Part shown: positions 45,763 through 54,942 of the stretch, piece by piece | Position numbering within the stretch: the first letter of the stretch is position 1 | Layout of the letters: each line of letters starts with the position of its first letter | NCBI GenBank assembly: GCA_963736175.1 | Contig: CAVTNU010000026.1 | Location: forward strand, 1-64,000 | Length of the DNA: 64,000 bases | Reading direction: 5' to 3' | DNA from: Rhodoblastus sp963736175 | Lineage (GTDB): Bacteria > Pseudomonadota > Alphaproteobacteria > Rhizobiales > Beijerinckiaceae | Made by a program: the position numbers and the translations under genes | The notes under the pieces: model-generated | What the model saw: the letters and a program-made list of their open reading frames with translations, nothing else | What the model was told of the DNA's origin: nothing | Database searches by the model: none

Positions 45763-46113
45763 CTAACTGCATGAACGAAGCGCATCGATCAGGACGCAAA
45801 GATCATGAGCGTTTTCGGCGTCCTCCGGCATAGCCGGTTCGGCAGGGCCTTCACAGCCTGTTCCCAACGCATCGTCGATGACCGGCTCGTCGAGAGCCTG
45901 CAACGCCGCTTCAAAGGAAATCGGCGCATCGTCCCCCGATTGATTGGGCTCCGGATCGTCGCCGGCCAGCGAGCCATCGAGAGGCTTTTCCTCGCGCTCC
46001 GACTTGTCCGGAACGACGAACGGCTCGCGCGGCGGCGCTTTGGTGGGAATCTTGCCGACTGGCGCGTGCGAGAAAAACGCATAATCGTTGAATTTCAGGT
46101 GGGGCGTATGCAA
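45763..46113 (-). CDS. Acidic small protein with TTG start, function unknown
   Basis: 116 residues, strongly acidic after residue 38 (KSEREEKPLDGSLAGDDPEP), with no membrane segment. I place the start at TTG 46113 because a perfect GGAGGAGG lies seven bases upstream and a TTGACA box sits about 30 bases further up. The protein then begins MHTPHLKFNDYAFFSHAPVGKIP. An earlier in-frame start would run through this promoter. It is convergent with bioA and downstream of scpB. Family not recognised. Confidence 0.6.
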   Translation of the reverse strand: MHTPHLKFNDYAFFSHAPVGKIPTKAPPREPFVVPDKSEREEKPLDGSLAGDDPEPNQSGDDAPISFEAALQALDEPVIDDALGTGCEGPAEPAMPEDAENAHDLCVLIDALRSCS

Positions 46114-46140
46114 GGCGCAGCCTCCTCCATTAAAATTCGA

Positions 46141-46169
46141 TAAACAATAAACCTCGCAGCTTGTGTCAA
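46141..46169 (-). promoter_or_regulatory. Candidate promoter of the acidic small protein
   Basis: On the minus strand TTGACA (46169-46164) is a perfect -35 box, followed at 17 bases by the weak -10 TGTTTA in an AT-rich stretch. A start near 46134 leaves a leader of about 20 bases before the TTG start codon. An AACTG-ACG-CAGTT inverted repeat (46169-46181) abuts the -35. Confidence 0.45.
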
Positions 46170-46311
46170 ACTGACGCAGTTCTTCGCATTTGACGACGTT
46201 CGGAGAACGCAAGCGAGCGTATGCGCGCTTGATCCGAGTGAAACGGGCGATTCAACTTTTCGTTGTGCTTGACACGATAACCGGACAACGGAGCGGTCCG
46301 CCGCCGATAGG

Positions 46312-47073
46312 CTAGCTTTCCGGGAGGTTCTCGTCCGGCTCTTCCTCGCCCGCGAACAATTCGTCCACCGGCTCTTCGCCCAGCGGCTCCTCATCCTCCG
46401 TCAGGGTGGAATCGTCATGCGGCTGCGGCACGCCGAAGCCGGGCGGCAGGCGGCCGTCAAACAGGCCCGCGCCCTTCAGCTCGTCGAGGCCGGGCAGATC
46501 GGAAATCTGCTCCAGGCCGAAATGCAGGAGAAACTTCTCCGTCGTGCCGTAAGTGATCGGGCGTCCCGGCGAACGCCGCCGCCCGCGCAGGCGCACCCAG
46601 CCCGTCTCCAACAGCACGTCCATCGTGCCCTTGGACATCGCGACACCGCGTATGTCCTCGATTTCGGCGCGCGTCGTGGGCTGGTGGTAGGCGATGATCG
46701 CCAGCGTCTCCAAAGCAGCCCGCGACAGCTTCTTTTGCTCCGTCTGTTCGCGCGACAACGCCCAGCCAAGATCAGCGGCGGTGCGAAAGGCCCATTTCCG
46801 GGCGACGCGCACGAGGTTGACGCCGCGTGTGGCGTACTCGGTCTTCAGACAGTCAAGCGCGCGCGAAAGGTCGGCGCCTTCAGGCAGCCGCTTCGCCATT
46901 TCCTCCTCGGCCAAGGGTTCGCCGGCGGCGAAAATCAGGGCTTCGCAAACGCGCATCGTCTCGCGCAGGGCCGGGTTCGGCGCGGGACTTTCCACTTCGT
47001 TGGCGTGATCGAGCTGGTCGAGATCGAACAGCGGGTCGATCGCGTCAACGGGATTTTCTTCATCCCCGGTCAT
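46312..47073 (-). CDS. scpB: Segregation and condensation protein ScpB
   Basis: Kleisin-associated winged-helix subunit of the SMC-ScpAB condensin, needed for chromosome compaction and segregation. 253 residues. Winged-helix regions ALIFAAGEPLAEEEMAKRLP and ALETLAIIAYHQPTTRAEIEDIRGV, then GRPITYGTTEKFLLHFGL. The C-terminal 50 residues are an acidic tail. Its ATG overlaps the scpA stop. The tatABC genes that often follow in this lineage are absent here. Confidence 0.94.
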   Translation of the reverse strand: MTGDEENPVDAIDPLFDLDQLDHANEVESPAPNPALRETMRVCEALIFAAGEPLAEEEMAKRLPEGADLSRALDCLKTEYATRGVNLVRVARKWAFRTAADLGWALSREQTEQKKLSRAALETLAIIAYHQPTTRAEIEDIRGVAMSKGTMDVLLETGWVRLRGRRRSPGRPITYGTTEKFLLHFGLEQISDLPGLDELKGAGLFDGRLPPGFGVPQPHDDSTLTEDEEPLGEEPVDELFAGEEEPDENLPES

Positions 47074-47879
47074 TCGGCGGCCAACAGCGGCGGCGACGCG
47101 CCGTCCATCTTTTTACGCAGCCAGATCGGCGCGAAGGCGCGGTCCTGGCGCAAATCGATCACGCCCTCGCGCACCATTTCCAGCGAGGCGGAAAAGGCCG
47201 AAGCGCGAACGGTGCGAGCAGCCGCGGGGCTGACGCACCAATCGATGAGGAAGTCGTCCATCACTGTCCATTCGAGCGCTATGCCAGCCAGCCGTTCGAG
47301 CGCCTCGCGGGCCTGGCCCAGCGACCAGACCTCACGCTGTCTGAAGGTGACGCGCAAGAGCGCGTGTTTTTGCCGCTGCTTCGCATAGGCCGTGAGAAGA
47401 TCGAACAGACTGGCCTCGTATTTGGGCGCATTGACGACGTCAACGCCCTCCGGCGCGCCGCGCAAAAAAATGTCGCGATCGAGATGCGGCCGGTTCGCCA
47501 GTTTTTCCGCGGCGGCGCGAATGGCCTGCAGCCTTTGCAGCCGGCGCGCCAGGGCGGCGGCGAGATCGACGGCGTCCGGCTCCTCGCCCTTGGGCGGCGC
47601 GGGCAGCAAAAGCCGCGACTTGAGGTAAGCGAGCCAAGCCGCCATGACGAGGTAATCGGCGGCCAGCTCAAGCCGAACCCGGCGCGCCGCCTCGATGAAT
47701 TCAAGATATTGCTCCGCCAGCGCCAGAATCGAAATTCGGGCAAGATCGACCTTCTGGCGGCGAGCCAGCTCAAGCAAAAGATCAAGCGGGCCTTCAAACC
47801 CGTCGACATCAACGGAAAAGGTCGGCTCGGAAACGCCCTTTTCGAGCGCCTGGAAATCGTCGAACGGCTCAGCCGTCAT
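47070..47879 (-). CDS. scpA: Segregation and condensation protein ScpA
   Basis: Kleisin subunit bridging SMC heads. 269 residues. N-terminal VDGFEGPLDLLLELARRQKVDLARISIL and ADYLVMAAWLAYLKSRLLLP are the family signature; a C-terminal winged helix binds the SMC head. Coupled to scpB by a four-base overlap and 159 bases after nagZ. Confidence 0.94.
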   Translation of the reverse strand: MTAEPFDDFQALEKGVSEPTFSVDVDGFEGPLDLLLELARRQKVDLARISILALAEQYLEFIEAARRVRLELAADYLVMAAWLAYLKSRLLLPAPPKGEEPDAVDLAAALARRLQRLQAIRAAAEKLANRPHLDRDIFLRGAPEGVDVVNAPKYEASLFDLLTAYAKQRQKHALLRVTFRQREVWSLGQAREALERLAGIALEWTVMDDFLIDWCVSPAAARTVRASAFSASLEMVREGVIDLRQDRAFAPIWLRKKMDGASPPLLAAE

Positions 47880-48038
47880 CGAATCACTCGCCGCAAGCGC
47901 ATTCCACTCAAGCCCGATCGGGACTTTCGTTGAAATATGCGTTTAAACCGATAGTTAGCTGCGTTCCGACACCGCTTCGCCGGGGTCGGACGCGCGCTAA
48001 TGGGACTCTCGCCCCGATTTGGCCGGAGATTGATCGGA

Positions 48039-49046
48039 TCAGGCGCTAATCGCAAGCGCCGATTGCAAAAGCGCCGCCGCTTCCACAGGATCGAAGGGTT
48101 CAGGCGCCCTTATCGCCGCTTTCGCCCGCTCGGCGCGCGCCAGAGCCGCGCCCGACAGAACGGGCGAGGCTTCGGCCACGGCGGTCGCCTCGCCGAGGTC
48201 GCCGTTGCAATGCAAAGCCAGGTCGAGTCCGGCGGCGAACAGCTTCCGCGCCCGATCGAAGAACGATCCGCCGAGCGCCTTCATCGACAGGTCGTCGCTC
48301 ATCAGCAAGCCGTCGAAGCCGATGTGGCCGCGAATGATTTCACGCACGACGTACGGCGAATGCGTAGCCGGGCGTTCGGGATCAAGCGCGGTATAGACGA
48401 CATGCGCCGACATCGCGGCCGGCAGATCACGATTGGCTTTGAACGGCGCGAAATCATGCGCTTCGAGTTCGGCGCGCGAGGCGCGGACAATCGGCAGCTC
48501 AAGATGGCTGTCGGCCAAGGCCCTGCCGTGTCCGGGAATATGCTTCATCACCGGCAGAACGCCGCCCGCCAGCAAACCCTGCGCAGCGGCGCGGCCGAGG
48601 CGCGCGACGCTCAGCGCGTCCTTGGCGTAGGCGCGATCGCCAATGATATTATGGGCGCCTTCCACCGGCGTATCGAGCACCGGCAGGCAGTCGACATCGA
48701 TCCCCAGGCTTTTCAGATCATGCGCGATCAACCGCGCGCCAAGCCTCGCCAGATCGCTCGCCTCGACGCCGGAGCGCGCCTGAGCGTATGCCGCGCCGGC
48801 CGGATAAGCGCGCCAATTCGGCGGCGAAAGCCGCTGCACGCGCCCGCCCTCCTGATCGACGAGCACCGCCGCGTCATAGCCGACAACGCTTCGGAATTCA
48901 GACGTTAATGCAGCTACTTGTGTTGGATTATCAATGTTACGCTTGAAGAGAATGAGCCCCCACGGCCGCGACGCGCGAAAAAAGGCGCGTTCATCTTCGT
49001 TCAGGCGCAAACCGACGCAGCCGACGATGAAGGCGCGGATGTTCAT
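48039..49046 (-). CDS. nagZ: Beta-N-acetylhexosaminidase NagZ
   Basis: GH3 enzyme removing GlcNAc from anhydromuropeptides during peptidoglycan recycling in the cytoplasm. 335 residues. Signature KHIPGHGRALADSH at 168-181 with its catalytic His-Asp loop, and the nucleophile Asp in LMSDDLSMKAL (251-252). ATG 49046 gives MNIRAFIVGCVGL; a 34-residue upstream extension is not family-like. Placed between a SPOR-domain protein and scpA. Confidence 0.94.
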   Translation of the reverse strand: MNIRAFIVGCVGLRLNEDERAFFRASRPWGLILFKRNIDNPTQVAALTSEFRSVVGYDAAVLVDQEGGRVQRLSPPNWRAYPAGAAYAQARSGVEASDLARLGARLIAHDLKSLGIDVDCLPVLDTPVEGAHNIIGDRAYAKDALSVARLGRAAAQGLLAGGVLPVMKHIPGHGRALADSHLELPIVRASRAELEAHDFAPFKANRDLPAAMSAHVVYTALDPERPATHSPYVVREIIRGHIGFDGLLMSDDLSMKALGGSFFDRARKLFAAGLDLALHCNGDLGEATAVAEASPVLSGAALARAERAKAAIRAPEPFDPVEAAALLQSALAISA

Positions 49047-49184
49047 GGACGACCTTTGCTCATGGATAAATCCAACCGTCGCTGGCGGGCGCCGTCGCCG
49101 ATCATGAACGGAAATCGACCGCCGCCGCGCCGAAAGTCCGTCCGCCACGACAAAACGCGCGTCGGCGGACAGACGCCGAAGCGA

Positions 49185-50480
49185 TCAGTTTTTGGTCGGG
49201 AAGCAATTGCCGCCCTGCGCCTTGACGCTCGCGCAGATCGAGCCGGCAGCTTCCTTGGTCAAATGACCGACGCGAACCCGGTAGAACATCTTGTCGCCGA
49301 CGGTCGCCTTGACGAAGGTGGCGTATCGTCCGCCAAGAGCGCTGGAATATTTCGTCGACAACGAATTGGCGGCGCTGCGCGCTTCCAATTCGCTCGGCGA
49401 GATGGCCAACTGGACAGCGAAACCGCCGGCGCCGGCGTTAGCCGGCTCAGCCGGAGAAACAGCGGCGTTATGCGCGACTTTCGGCCGTGCGTGCGCCGTC
49501 GTGTCGGCGCCGCCGCTGGCGGGCGTCGCGATGCGCTGAGTGACCTTGGGCGTGGCGCTTTTCGGCGCCAGAGAGGGCGGCGGCGCGGACCCAAATGGCG
49601 AGCCCGCTAAGGGCGGCTGGCCGGTCGGCTCGGAAATAGGCGTGCCGTCGGCGCGCACGGAGACGGTCTTGACCTTCTTCGGCGCCGGGAAAAGGGAATC
49701 GCCCGACGGCGCGCCCTGTCCGATCGCCTGGCTGTTGGCCTGCGCGCCTGTCGGTTCGGGCGCCGCCGGCACGGCGACGCTCGCCGCGCCGCCGCTCATG
49801 GCGATGACGCGCGGCGGCTTGGGCGTGGAGGCAAGATCGGCGGGTTGTTCCTGATTGGAGACGACGCGCGCCACCGGAGCCGCGTCCTTGCGATCGAACA
49901 GCGCTTGTCCCTGGGCCGAATCCGTCGCGTTTTCGCTGGCGGCCGGCTGCACTTTCGTCGGCGTGACTTCCGCGCTGATGGTGGCGACCTGTTTGTGCGC
50001 GCCGCCGCGCCAGACAAGGCCGGCGCCAATGCCAATGACGCCGACGCCGAGAACCACCGCCATCAGCAGGATCGCCCCGCCGCCGCGCGCGGGCGCCGCC
50101 GGGGTGGCGTCATGGCGCAGCCATTGCGGCGCGTCCCGACCGGGCTGCGCCGGTTCGTCGCGATGATCGAGCCATTGCGGATCCTCGCCGTAAAACGGCG
50201 GCTCTTCAGCGAAATTGCCGACGTGATCGACCGAAGGGCCGGAAAAATCGCCACGATACTGATCGGCCTGATCAAACTGGCGGGCGTCGCGCGCGATGGC
50301 CTGCGCCGCATTTTGCGCGCGAAACAGCGCTTCGAACGGATCGGCGCCCTTTTCGCCGCCGACAAGACGAGCGAGTTCGGCCAAGGGATCCTGACCGTCG
50401 AAATTCTTCGGGGCAGCGCGCAAACGCCTTTCGAACTCGTCAAGATCGAAAGCCGAATTTCTGGCGGCTGGCTCACTCAT
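49185..50480 (-). CDS. SPOR-domain membrane protein
   Basis: 431 residues. Cytoplasmic N-terminus (1-133), one membrane helix at about 135-157 (AILLMAVVLGVGVIGIGAGLVW), a long Pro/Ala/Ser-rich periplasmic linker, and a C-terminal SPOR domain (about 350-431: FAVQLAISPSELEARSAANS, FYRVRVGHLTKEAAGSIC) that binds denuded septal peptidoglycan. ATG 50480 follows GAGGTGTCCT. Between argS and nagZ, its usual alphaproteobacterial place, suggesting a role in cell-wall turnover or division. Confidence 0.9.
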   Translation of the reverse strand: MSEPAARNSAFDLDEFERRLRAAPKNFDGQDPLAELARLVGGEKGADPFEALFRAQNAAQAIARDARQFDQADQYRGDFSGPSVDHVGNFAEEPPFYGEDPQWLDHRDEPAQPGRDAPQWLRHDATPAAPARGGGAILLMAVVLGVGVIGIGAGLVWRGGAHKQVATISAEVTPTKVQPAASENATDSAQGQALFDRKDAAPVARVVSNQEQPADLASTPKPPRVIAMSGGAASVAVPAAPEPTGAQANSQAIGQGAPSGDSLFPAPKKVKTVSVRADGTPISEPTGQPPLAGSPFGSAPPPSLAPKSATPKVTQRIATPASGGADTTAHARPKVAHNAAVSPAEPANAGAGGFAVQLAISPSELEARSAANSLSTKYSSALGGRYATFVKATVGDKMFYRVRVGHLTKEAAGSICASVKAQGGNCFPTKN

Positions 50481-50535
50481 AGGACACCTCACAACGCGCG
50501 TCAGGAACGCGCGCGAGGCGGTCGCTACGACAGCT

Positions 50536-52318
50536 TCAGCGCATTTCCTGCGGCGCGACAACGCCTAAAATAGACAATCCTGACGCAAGAACGATTATCA
50601 GCGCCGTCGCGAGCGACAGCCTTGCGCAGGACAAATCTCTTCTATCTTGATTAACAAAGCGTAATTGTGGCTGATCTTTGCCCTTATTCCAGTGGGAATG
50701 GAACGCGGCGGCCAAATCATGCAGGTAAAACGCCAGGCGATGCGGTTCATGCGCTGAAGCGGCGCTTTCGATTACGCGCGGGTACTGGGCGATCAATTTT
50801 ACGAGGCCGATTTCGCCCTCGTCTTCGAGCAAGCCCATATCGGCGGCGCGCAGAGCCGGCGTCGATAGATCGATCCCAGGAAAAGCCGCCTGCGCCTGGC
50901 GCAATACCGAATGGGCGCGCGCATGGGCGTATTGAACGTAAAAGACCGGATTATCCTTCGATTGTTCGATGACTTTGGCGAGATCGAATTCGAGCGGCGC
51001 ATCGTTCTTGCGAAACAGCATGATGAAACGCACCGCGTCGACGCCGACTTCATCGACGACTTCGCGCAAGGTGACGAAGTCGCCGGAGCGTTTCGACATT
51101 TTCACCGGCTCGCCGTCGCGCATGAGTTTGACCAGCTGACACAATTTGACGTCGAGCGTCGTCTTGCCGCCGGACAGCGCGGCGACGGCGGCGTTCATGC
51201 GTTTAACGTAGCCGCCGTGATCGGCGCCCCAGATGTCGACGAGCACGTCATAGCCGCGGTCGATCTTGTGCTTGTGATAGGCGATGTCCGAAGCAAAATA
51301 GGTGTAGGCGCCGTTCGATTTCTGCAGGGCGCGGTCGACGTCGTCGCCGAAATTGGTCGATTTGAACAAGGTCTGTTCGCGATCTTCCCAATCGTCGGGC
51401 GCTTGGCCCTTGGGCGGAGCCAGCCGACCCTGGTAGATCAGCCCCTTGGCGCGCAGCTCCTCGATCGCCCGATCGATTTCCGACACGCCGTCGCGTTTTT
51501 CGTGCAGGACGCGCTCTGAAAAAAAGACTTCATGCTGAATGTTCAACGCGGCCAGATCGTCGCGGATTAGCGCCATCATCGCCTCGATGGCGCATTGACG
51601 CACCGGCTCCAGCCATTCGGCCTCGGACTTGTCGCGCAGGGCGGCGCCGTATTTGGCTTTGAGCGCCTCGCCGGCGCCCTTGAGATAGTCGCCCGGATAC
51701 AGCCCTTCCGGAATTTCACCGATTTGCTCGCCAAGCGCCTCGCGGTAGCGCAGGAACGCCGAGCGGGCCAGCACGTCGACCTGCGCCCCGGCGTCGTTGA
51801 TGTAATATTCGCGAGTGACGGCCGAGCCGGAAAATTCGAGCAGATTGGCGAGGGCGTCGCCGAACACGGCGCCGCGTCCGTGGCCGACGTGCATGGGTCC
51901 AGTCGGGTTGGCCGAAACATATTCGATATTGATCTTTTTCGCCTTGACCCGCCCGGCCGCGCCGCGGCCGAAATCGCTCCCCTCGGCCAAAGCGCCGCGC
52001 AGCAGGTCGCAAAAGACGCGCGGCCTCAACTTGATATTGATGAAGCCCGGTCCGGCGACTTCGGCCTGTTCGACGTCGCCGTCCCGCGCCAGGGCGAAAG
52101 CGATGTCGCTGGCGAGCTGGCGCGGATTGGCGAAATGCTCCTTCGCGTCCTTGGCGAAAACCATCGCGGCGTTGCACGCCAGATCGCCGTGGCTTGGGTC
52201 GCGCGGCGGCTCGACGACGAAACGCGCCGAGTTCGAGCCCCGCGGGCAGCAGTCCCTGCTCGGCAAGGCTGTCGAGAATGGCGGCGACGCGGTCGTGAAA
52301 TTCAGCGAAAATATTCAT
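50536..52318 (-). pseudogene. argS: Arginyl-tRNA synthetase, broken by a one-base frameshift near the N-terminus
   Basis: Charges tRNA-Arg. ATG 52318 opens MNIFAEFHDRVAAILDSLAEQG to GLEL at residue 30, then the frame shifts and resumes as ARFVVEPPRDPSHGDLACNA to the normal C-terminus. An extra base at 52227-52228 explains this; with one C fewer the join reads LELARFVVEPP. Class I motifs are intact: HVGHGRGA and VKMSKRSGD. The DALR anticodon-binding domain is at the C-terminus. Since argS is essential, a sequence error is far likelier than a real pseudogene. Confidence 0.94.
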
Positions 52319-52852
52319 CGGACGTTCCTGAAGCGATGCGAGCCAGCGGGCTAACCCAATTCGTCGCCCCCGTCAAAACAGGAAATGGCTACGCGCGCCG
52401 AGAAGTGACGCAATCGACGGCCAGCGCAGGCGATGGTCGCGGCGCGGTCTTCGCCTCTCATTTTCGGGCCGCCAAATCGCGGAGGACGCGCCGCAACGTC
52501 GCCGATAAGCGTATAATTTTTGCTAAATTTGATTAAACCTTCATTATACTTATAACGCGGCATGAAACGTTGCTTCAATTCGGTGTTGTTATAGACAATC
52601 TCCTGTACCGCGTGAATTTCCGGCTGCCGGCCTAAGTCGTTAGCTTGCACCGATAAACGCGATATCGGGTCCGATTTTTCTGAAGGTCGCCGGCTATTCT
52701 CACAAGGATATCGGCCCAACAGACAAACGGCGCGTTTGTTCCGTCGGAGACGGAGGCAAAAACTATTACTTGGTAATACTAAGAATATTCGCGCTTTTAC
52801 AAGCGCCTGTTTCGATTGTTCTTCAAAGCGAATACATCGAGGATGTTAAGTC
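52319..52852. other. 534-base AT-rich gap with two inverted repeats
   Basis: No gene that I can support. A minus-strand frame at 52351-52719 lacks a ribosome site and any recognisable protein. The region is clearly AT-richer than its surroundings. TATTAC-TTG-GTAATA (52764-52778) is a perfect inverted repeat, and GCGCTT-TTAC-AAGCGC (52791-52806) another, both just upstream of the plus-strand gene at 52853. They look like an operator and a leader hairpin for that gene. Confidence 0.5.
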
Positions 52853-53206
52853 ATGCCGATCCAGAGTGTAAACCCTGTGACGTCAGGTCAACTGGACTTG
52901 ATGCTCCAGCGACGTCGGACGCAAGCTGCGAATTCCCCCGTCGACGCGGCGCCGAACCAAAGCGCGTCGGCGTCGAATGCGGCGCAAACAGCCGCGCCGG
53001 CGATGGAAGCTGAAATCGACGAGGCTTCGATCGGGATTTATCCGCCTGTCGCGGACGCGCGCTCAAACGAAGGCGTCGCCCCCGCTCCAACGGCGAAAAT
53101 CAACGCAATCATGAGCGATCTGGCGCAGGCGTTGCAGTCGGGCGACTTGGCGAGTTTGCGCGCCGCAGCCGCCCTGCTGCAAAACGATCTGGCCAGGATT
53201 TCTTGA
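52853..53206 (+). CDS. Unrecognised 117-residue protein with C-terminal helical motif
   Basis: 117 residues, low-complexity Ala/Gln/Ser-rich middle, no signal peptide or membrane segment. The C-terminal INAIMSDLAQALQSGDL plus LRAAAALLQNDL resembles a short alpha-helical motif I recall from small proteobacterial proteins of unknown function. GAGGA lies nine bases before the ATG. It runs opposite to both argS and dgt and interrupts an argS-dgt order that is usually tight, with its own palindrome-bearing promoter region. Not recognised; could be lineage-specific. Confidence 0.6.
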   Translation: MPIQSVNPVTSGQLDLMLQRRRTQAANSPVDAAPNQSASASNAAQTAAPAMEAEIDEASIGIYPPVADARSNEGVAPAPTAKINAIMSDLAQALQSGDLASLRAAAALLQNDLARIS

Positions 53207-53236
53207 ATTTGGGTCAGCCGGCGCCGCCTTCGCGGC

Positions 53237-54463
53237 TCAGTGCAAATCCATATGGGGATCGAAAAGCCGACGATAGACCGACAGCGCATAGCGGTCGGTC
53301 ATGCCGGCGATATAATCGGCGACCGTTCGCGCGCGCGTCGCCTCCTCGACTTTTTGCGCCGCGCTGGCCCATTCGCCCGGCATTGATGAGGGATCGGCGA
53401 GGAACCGCGCGAACAAGTCCGTGACGATGCGGGACGCCTTGACGCGCACGCGCATCACCGCCTCGTGCCGATACATTTTCGGGTAAAGAAACGCCTTGAT
53501 GGCGCTATCCGCCGCCGCCATGTCATCCGAAAAAGCGACCATGCTTCGCCCGGCGCCGCGAATGTCGGCGGCGCTGCCGGGCGCGAGCGCCGCAAGCCGC
53601 GCCAGCGAGCAACGCAAAGCGTCCTCGACAAAACGGGTAATGACGCGCCGGCCCAATTCGTGAATGACCCGCACCCGTTCCAGACGCGGATGACGCGCGG
53701 CGATTTCGTCGAGCAGCGCCCGCAGGAATTCGACCTCGCGCAGATCGGCCAATTCGAACAAGCCGGCGCGCAGGCCATCGTCGATGTCATGCGCGTTATA
53801 GGCGATATCGTCCGCCAGGGCGGCGCATTGCGCCTCCGCGCTGGCGTAGGAGCGCAAATCGAGGGGAAAGACCGCGTCGAATTCCCTCACCGCCTGCGGC
53901 AGGCCGCGGGCGGCGCGCGGCCCGAGCGCCCTGCCCGTCGCGTCGAGCAAAGGGCCGTTATGTTTCGCCAGAGCCTCGAGCGTCTCCCAGCACAGGTTGA
54001 GCCCGTCCCAGTCGGCGTAACGCGCCTCCAAACGGGTGACGATACGCAAAGCGTGGGCGTTGTGATCGAAACCGCCGAATGGCGCCATGCAGGCGTCAAG
54101 CGCGTCCTCGCCGGCGTGGCCGAAACAGGTGTGGCCGAGGTCGTGGGCGAGCGCGGCGGCTTCAGCCAGATCCTCGTCGAGCCGCAGGCCGCGCGCCAAA
54201 GCGCGGGCGATCTGCGCCACCTCGATCGTATGGGTCAGGCGCGTGCGGAAATGGTCGCCCTCCAGCGGAACGAAAACCTGCGTCTTGTGGGCAAGACGCC
54301 GAAAAGCGCTGGAATGGATCAGGCGGTCGCGATCACGTTGAAACTCGCCTCGCGTCGCCGACGGCGGCTCCGCGTAAACGCGACCGCGGCTCTCCCGCCA
54401 ATCGGCGGCATAGGGCGCCAAGGCCGGTCTTTCGGCAAGAAGAATGGATGGGTCGAGGCGCAT
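53237..54463 (-). CDS. dgt: dGTP triphosphohydrolase-like HD protein
   Basis: HD-superfamily enzyme expected to hydrolyse dNTPs to nucleoside and triphosphate. 408 residues, matching the alphaproteobacterial Dgt-like family. Metal ligands His78 in RTRLTHTIEV, His107/Asp108 in ALAHDLGHTCFGHAGE, and a later Asp in LADDIAYNAHDIDDG. R-x-R-D-R-x-x-H-S-x-A-F-R-R-L (41-57) is the family N-terminal signature. Divergent from erpA. Confidence 0.93.
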   Translation of the reverse strand: MRLDPSILLAERPALAPYAADWRESRGRVYAEPPSATRGEFQRDRDRLIHSSAFRRLAHKTQVFVPLEGDHFRTRLTHTIEVAQIARALARGLRLDEDLAEAAALAHDLGHTCFGHAGEDALDACMAPFGGFDHNAHALRIVTRLEARYADWDGLNLCWETLEALAKHNGPLLDATGRALGPRAARGLPQAVREFDAVFPLDLRSYASAEAQCAALADDIAYNAHDIDDGLRAGLFELADLREVEFLRALLDEIAARHPRLERVRVIHELGRRVITRFVEDALRCSLARLAALAPGSAADIRGAGRSMVAFSDDMAAADSAIKAFLYPKMYRHEAVMRVRVKASRIVTDLFARFLADPSSMPGEWASAAQKVEEATRARTVADYIAGMTDRYALSVYRRLFDPHMDLH

Positions 54464-54511
54464 GCTAATTTTCTTTCGGCATTGACCCTGCTACGATCCA
54501 ACATATTTCTA

Positions 54512-54892
54512 ATGAGCGCAAAGATAGCCTATGGGCGCTTCGCCCCGCGAAAGGCCAACCCCTTGAAGTCCGCAATCGAAATCACCGCCAGCGCCGCTAA
54601 ATATGTCGCGTCAGTCCTGATGGGGGAGCCGCCGGGTTCATTTCTGCGAATTGCGGTGAACGGCGGCGGATGCTCCGGCTTCCAATACGCCTATGAGATC
54701 GACACCGTACGCGCGGACGATGATCTGGTGATCCGACGCGACGGCGCGACAATCGCCATCGATCAAGCCTCGCTGGAATTTTTGAAAGGCGCGCGCATCG
54801 ACTATGTCGACGACCTGATCGGCGCGGCCTTCAAGATCGACAATCCCAACGCCGTCGCCTCCTGCGGCTGCGGAACTAGCTTCGCAGTCTGA
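54512..54892 (+). CDS. erpA: A-type iron-sulfur carrier protein
   Basis: Carries and delivers iron-sulfur clusters to target proteins, for example the radical SAM enzymes of this window. 126 residues from ATG 54512. Conserved Cys54 in GGGCSGFQYAYE and Cys118, Cys120 in SCGCGTSF. The first 17 residues exceed the usual family length; a TTG at 54563 (then KSAIEITASAAKYV) would give the standard size. It is divergent from dgt, as is typical, and I name it erpA by position; iscA-type naming is possible. Confidence 0.88.
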   Translation: MSAKIAYGRFAPRKANPLKSAIEITASAAKYVASVLMGEPPGSFLRIAVNGGGCSGFQYAYEIDTVRADDDLVIRRDGATIAIDQASLEFLKGARIDYVDDLIGAAFKIDNPNAVASCGCGTSFAV

Positions 54893-54942
54893 TCACAAAC
54901 CCCACCTCGCCCAATCCCCCGCCGCCCCTTTTTTAAAGGAAG

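Noticed and set aside
52351..52719. Minus-strand frame of 122 codons upstream of argS
   Set aside because: No ribosome site, no recognisable protein and composition unlike coding sequence here.
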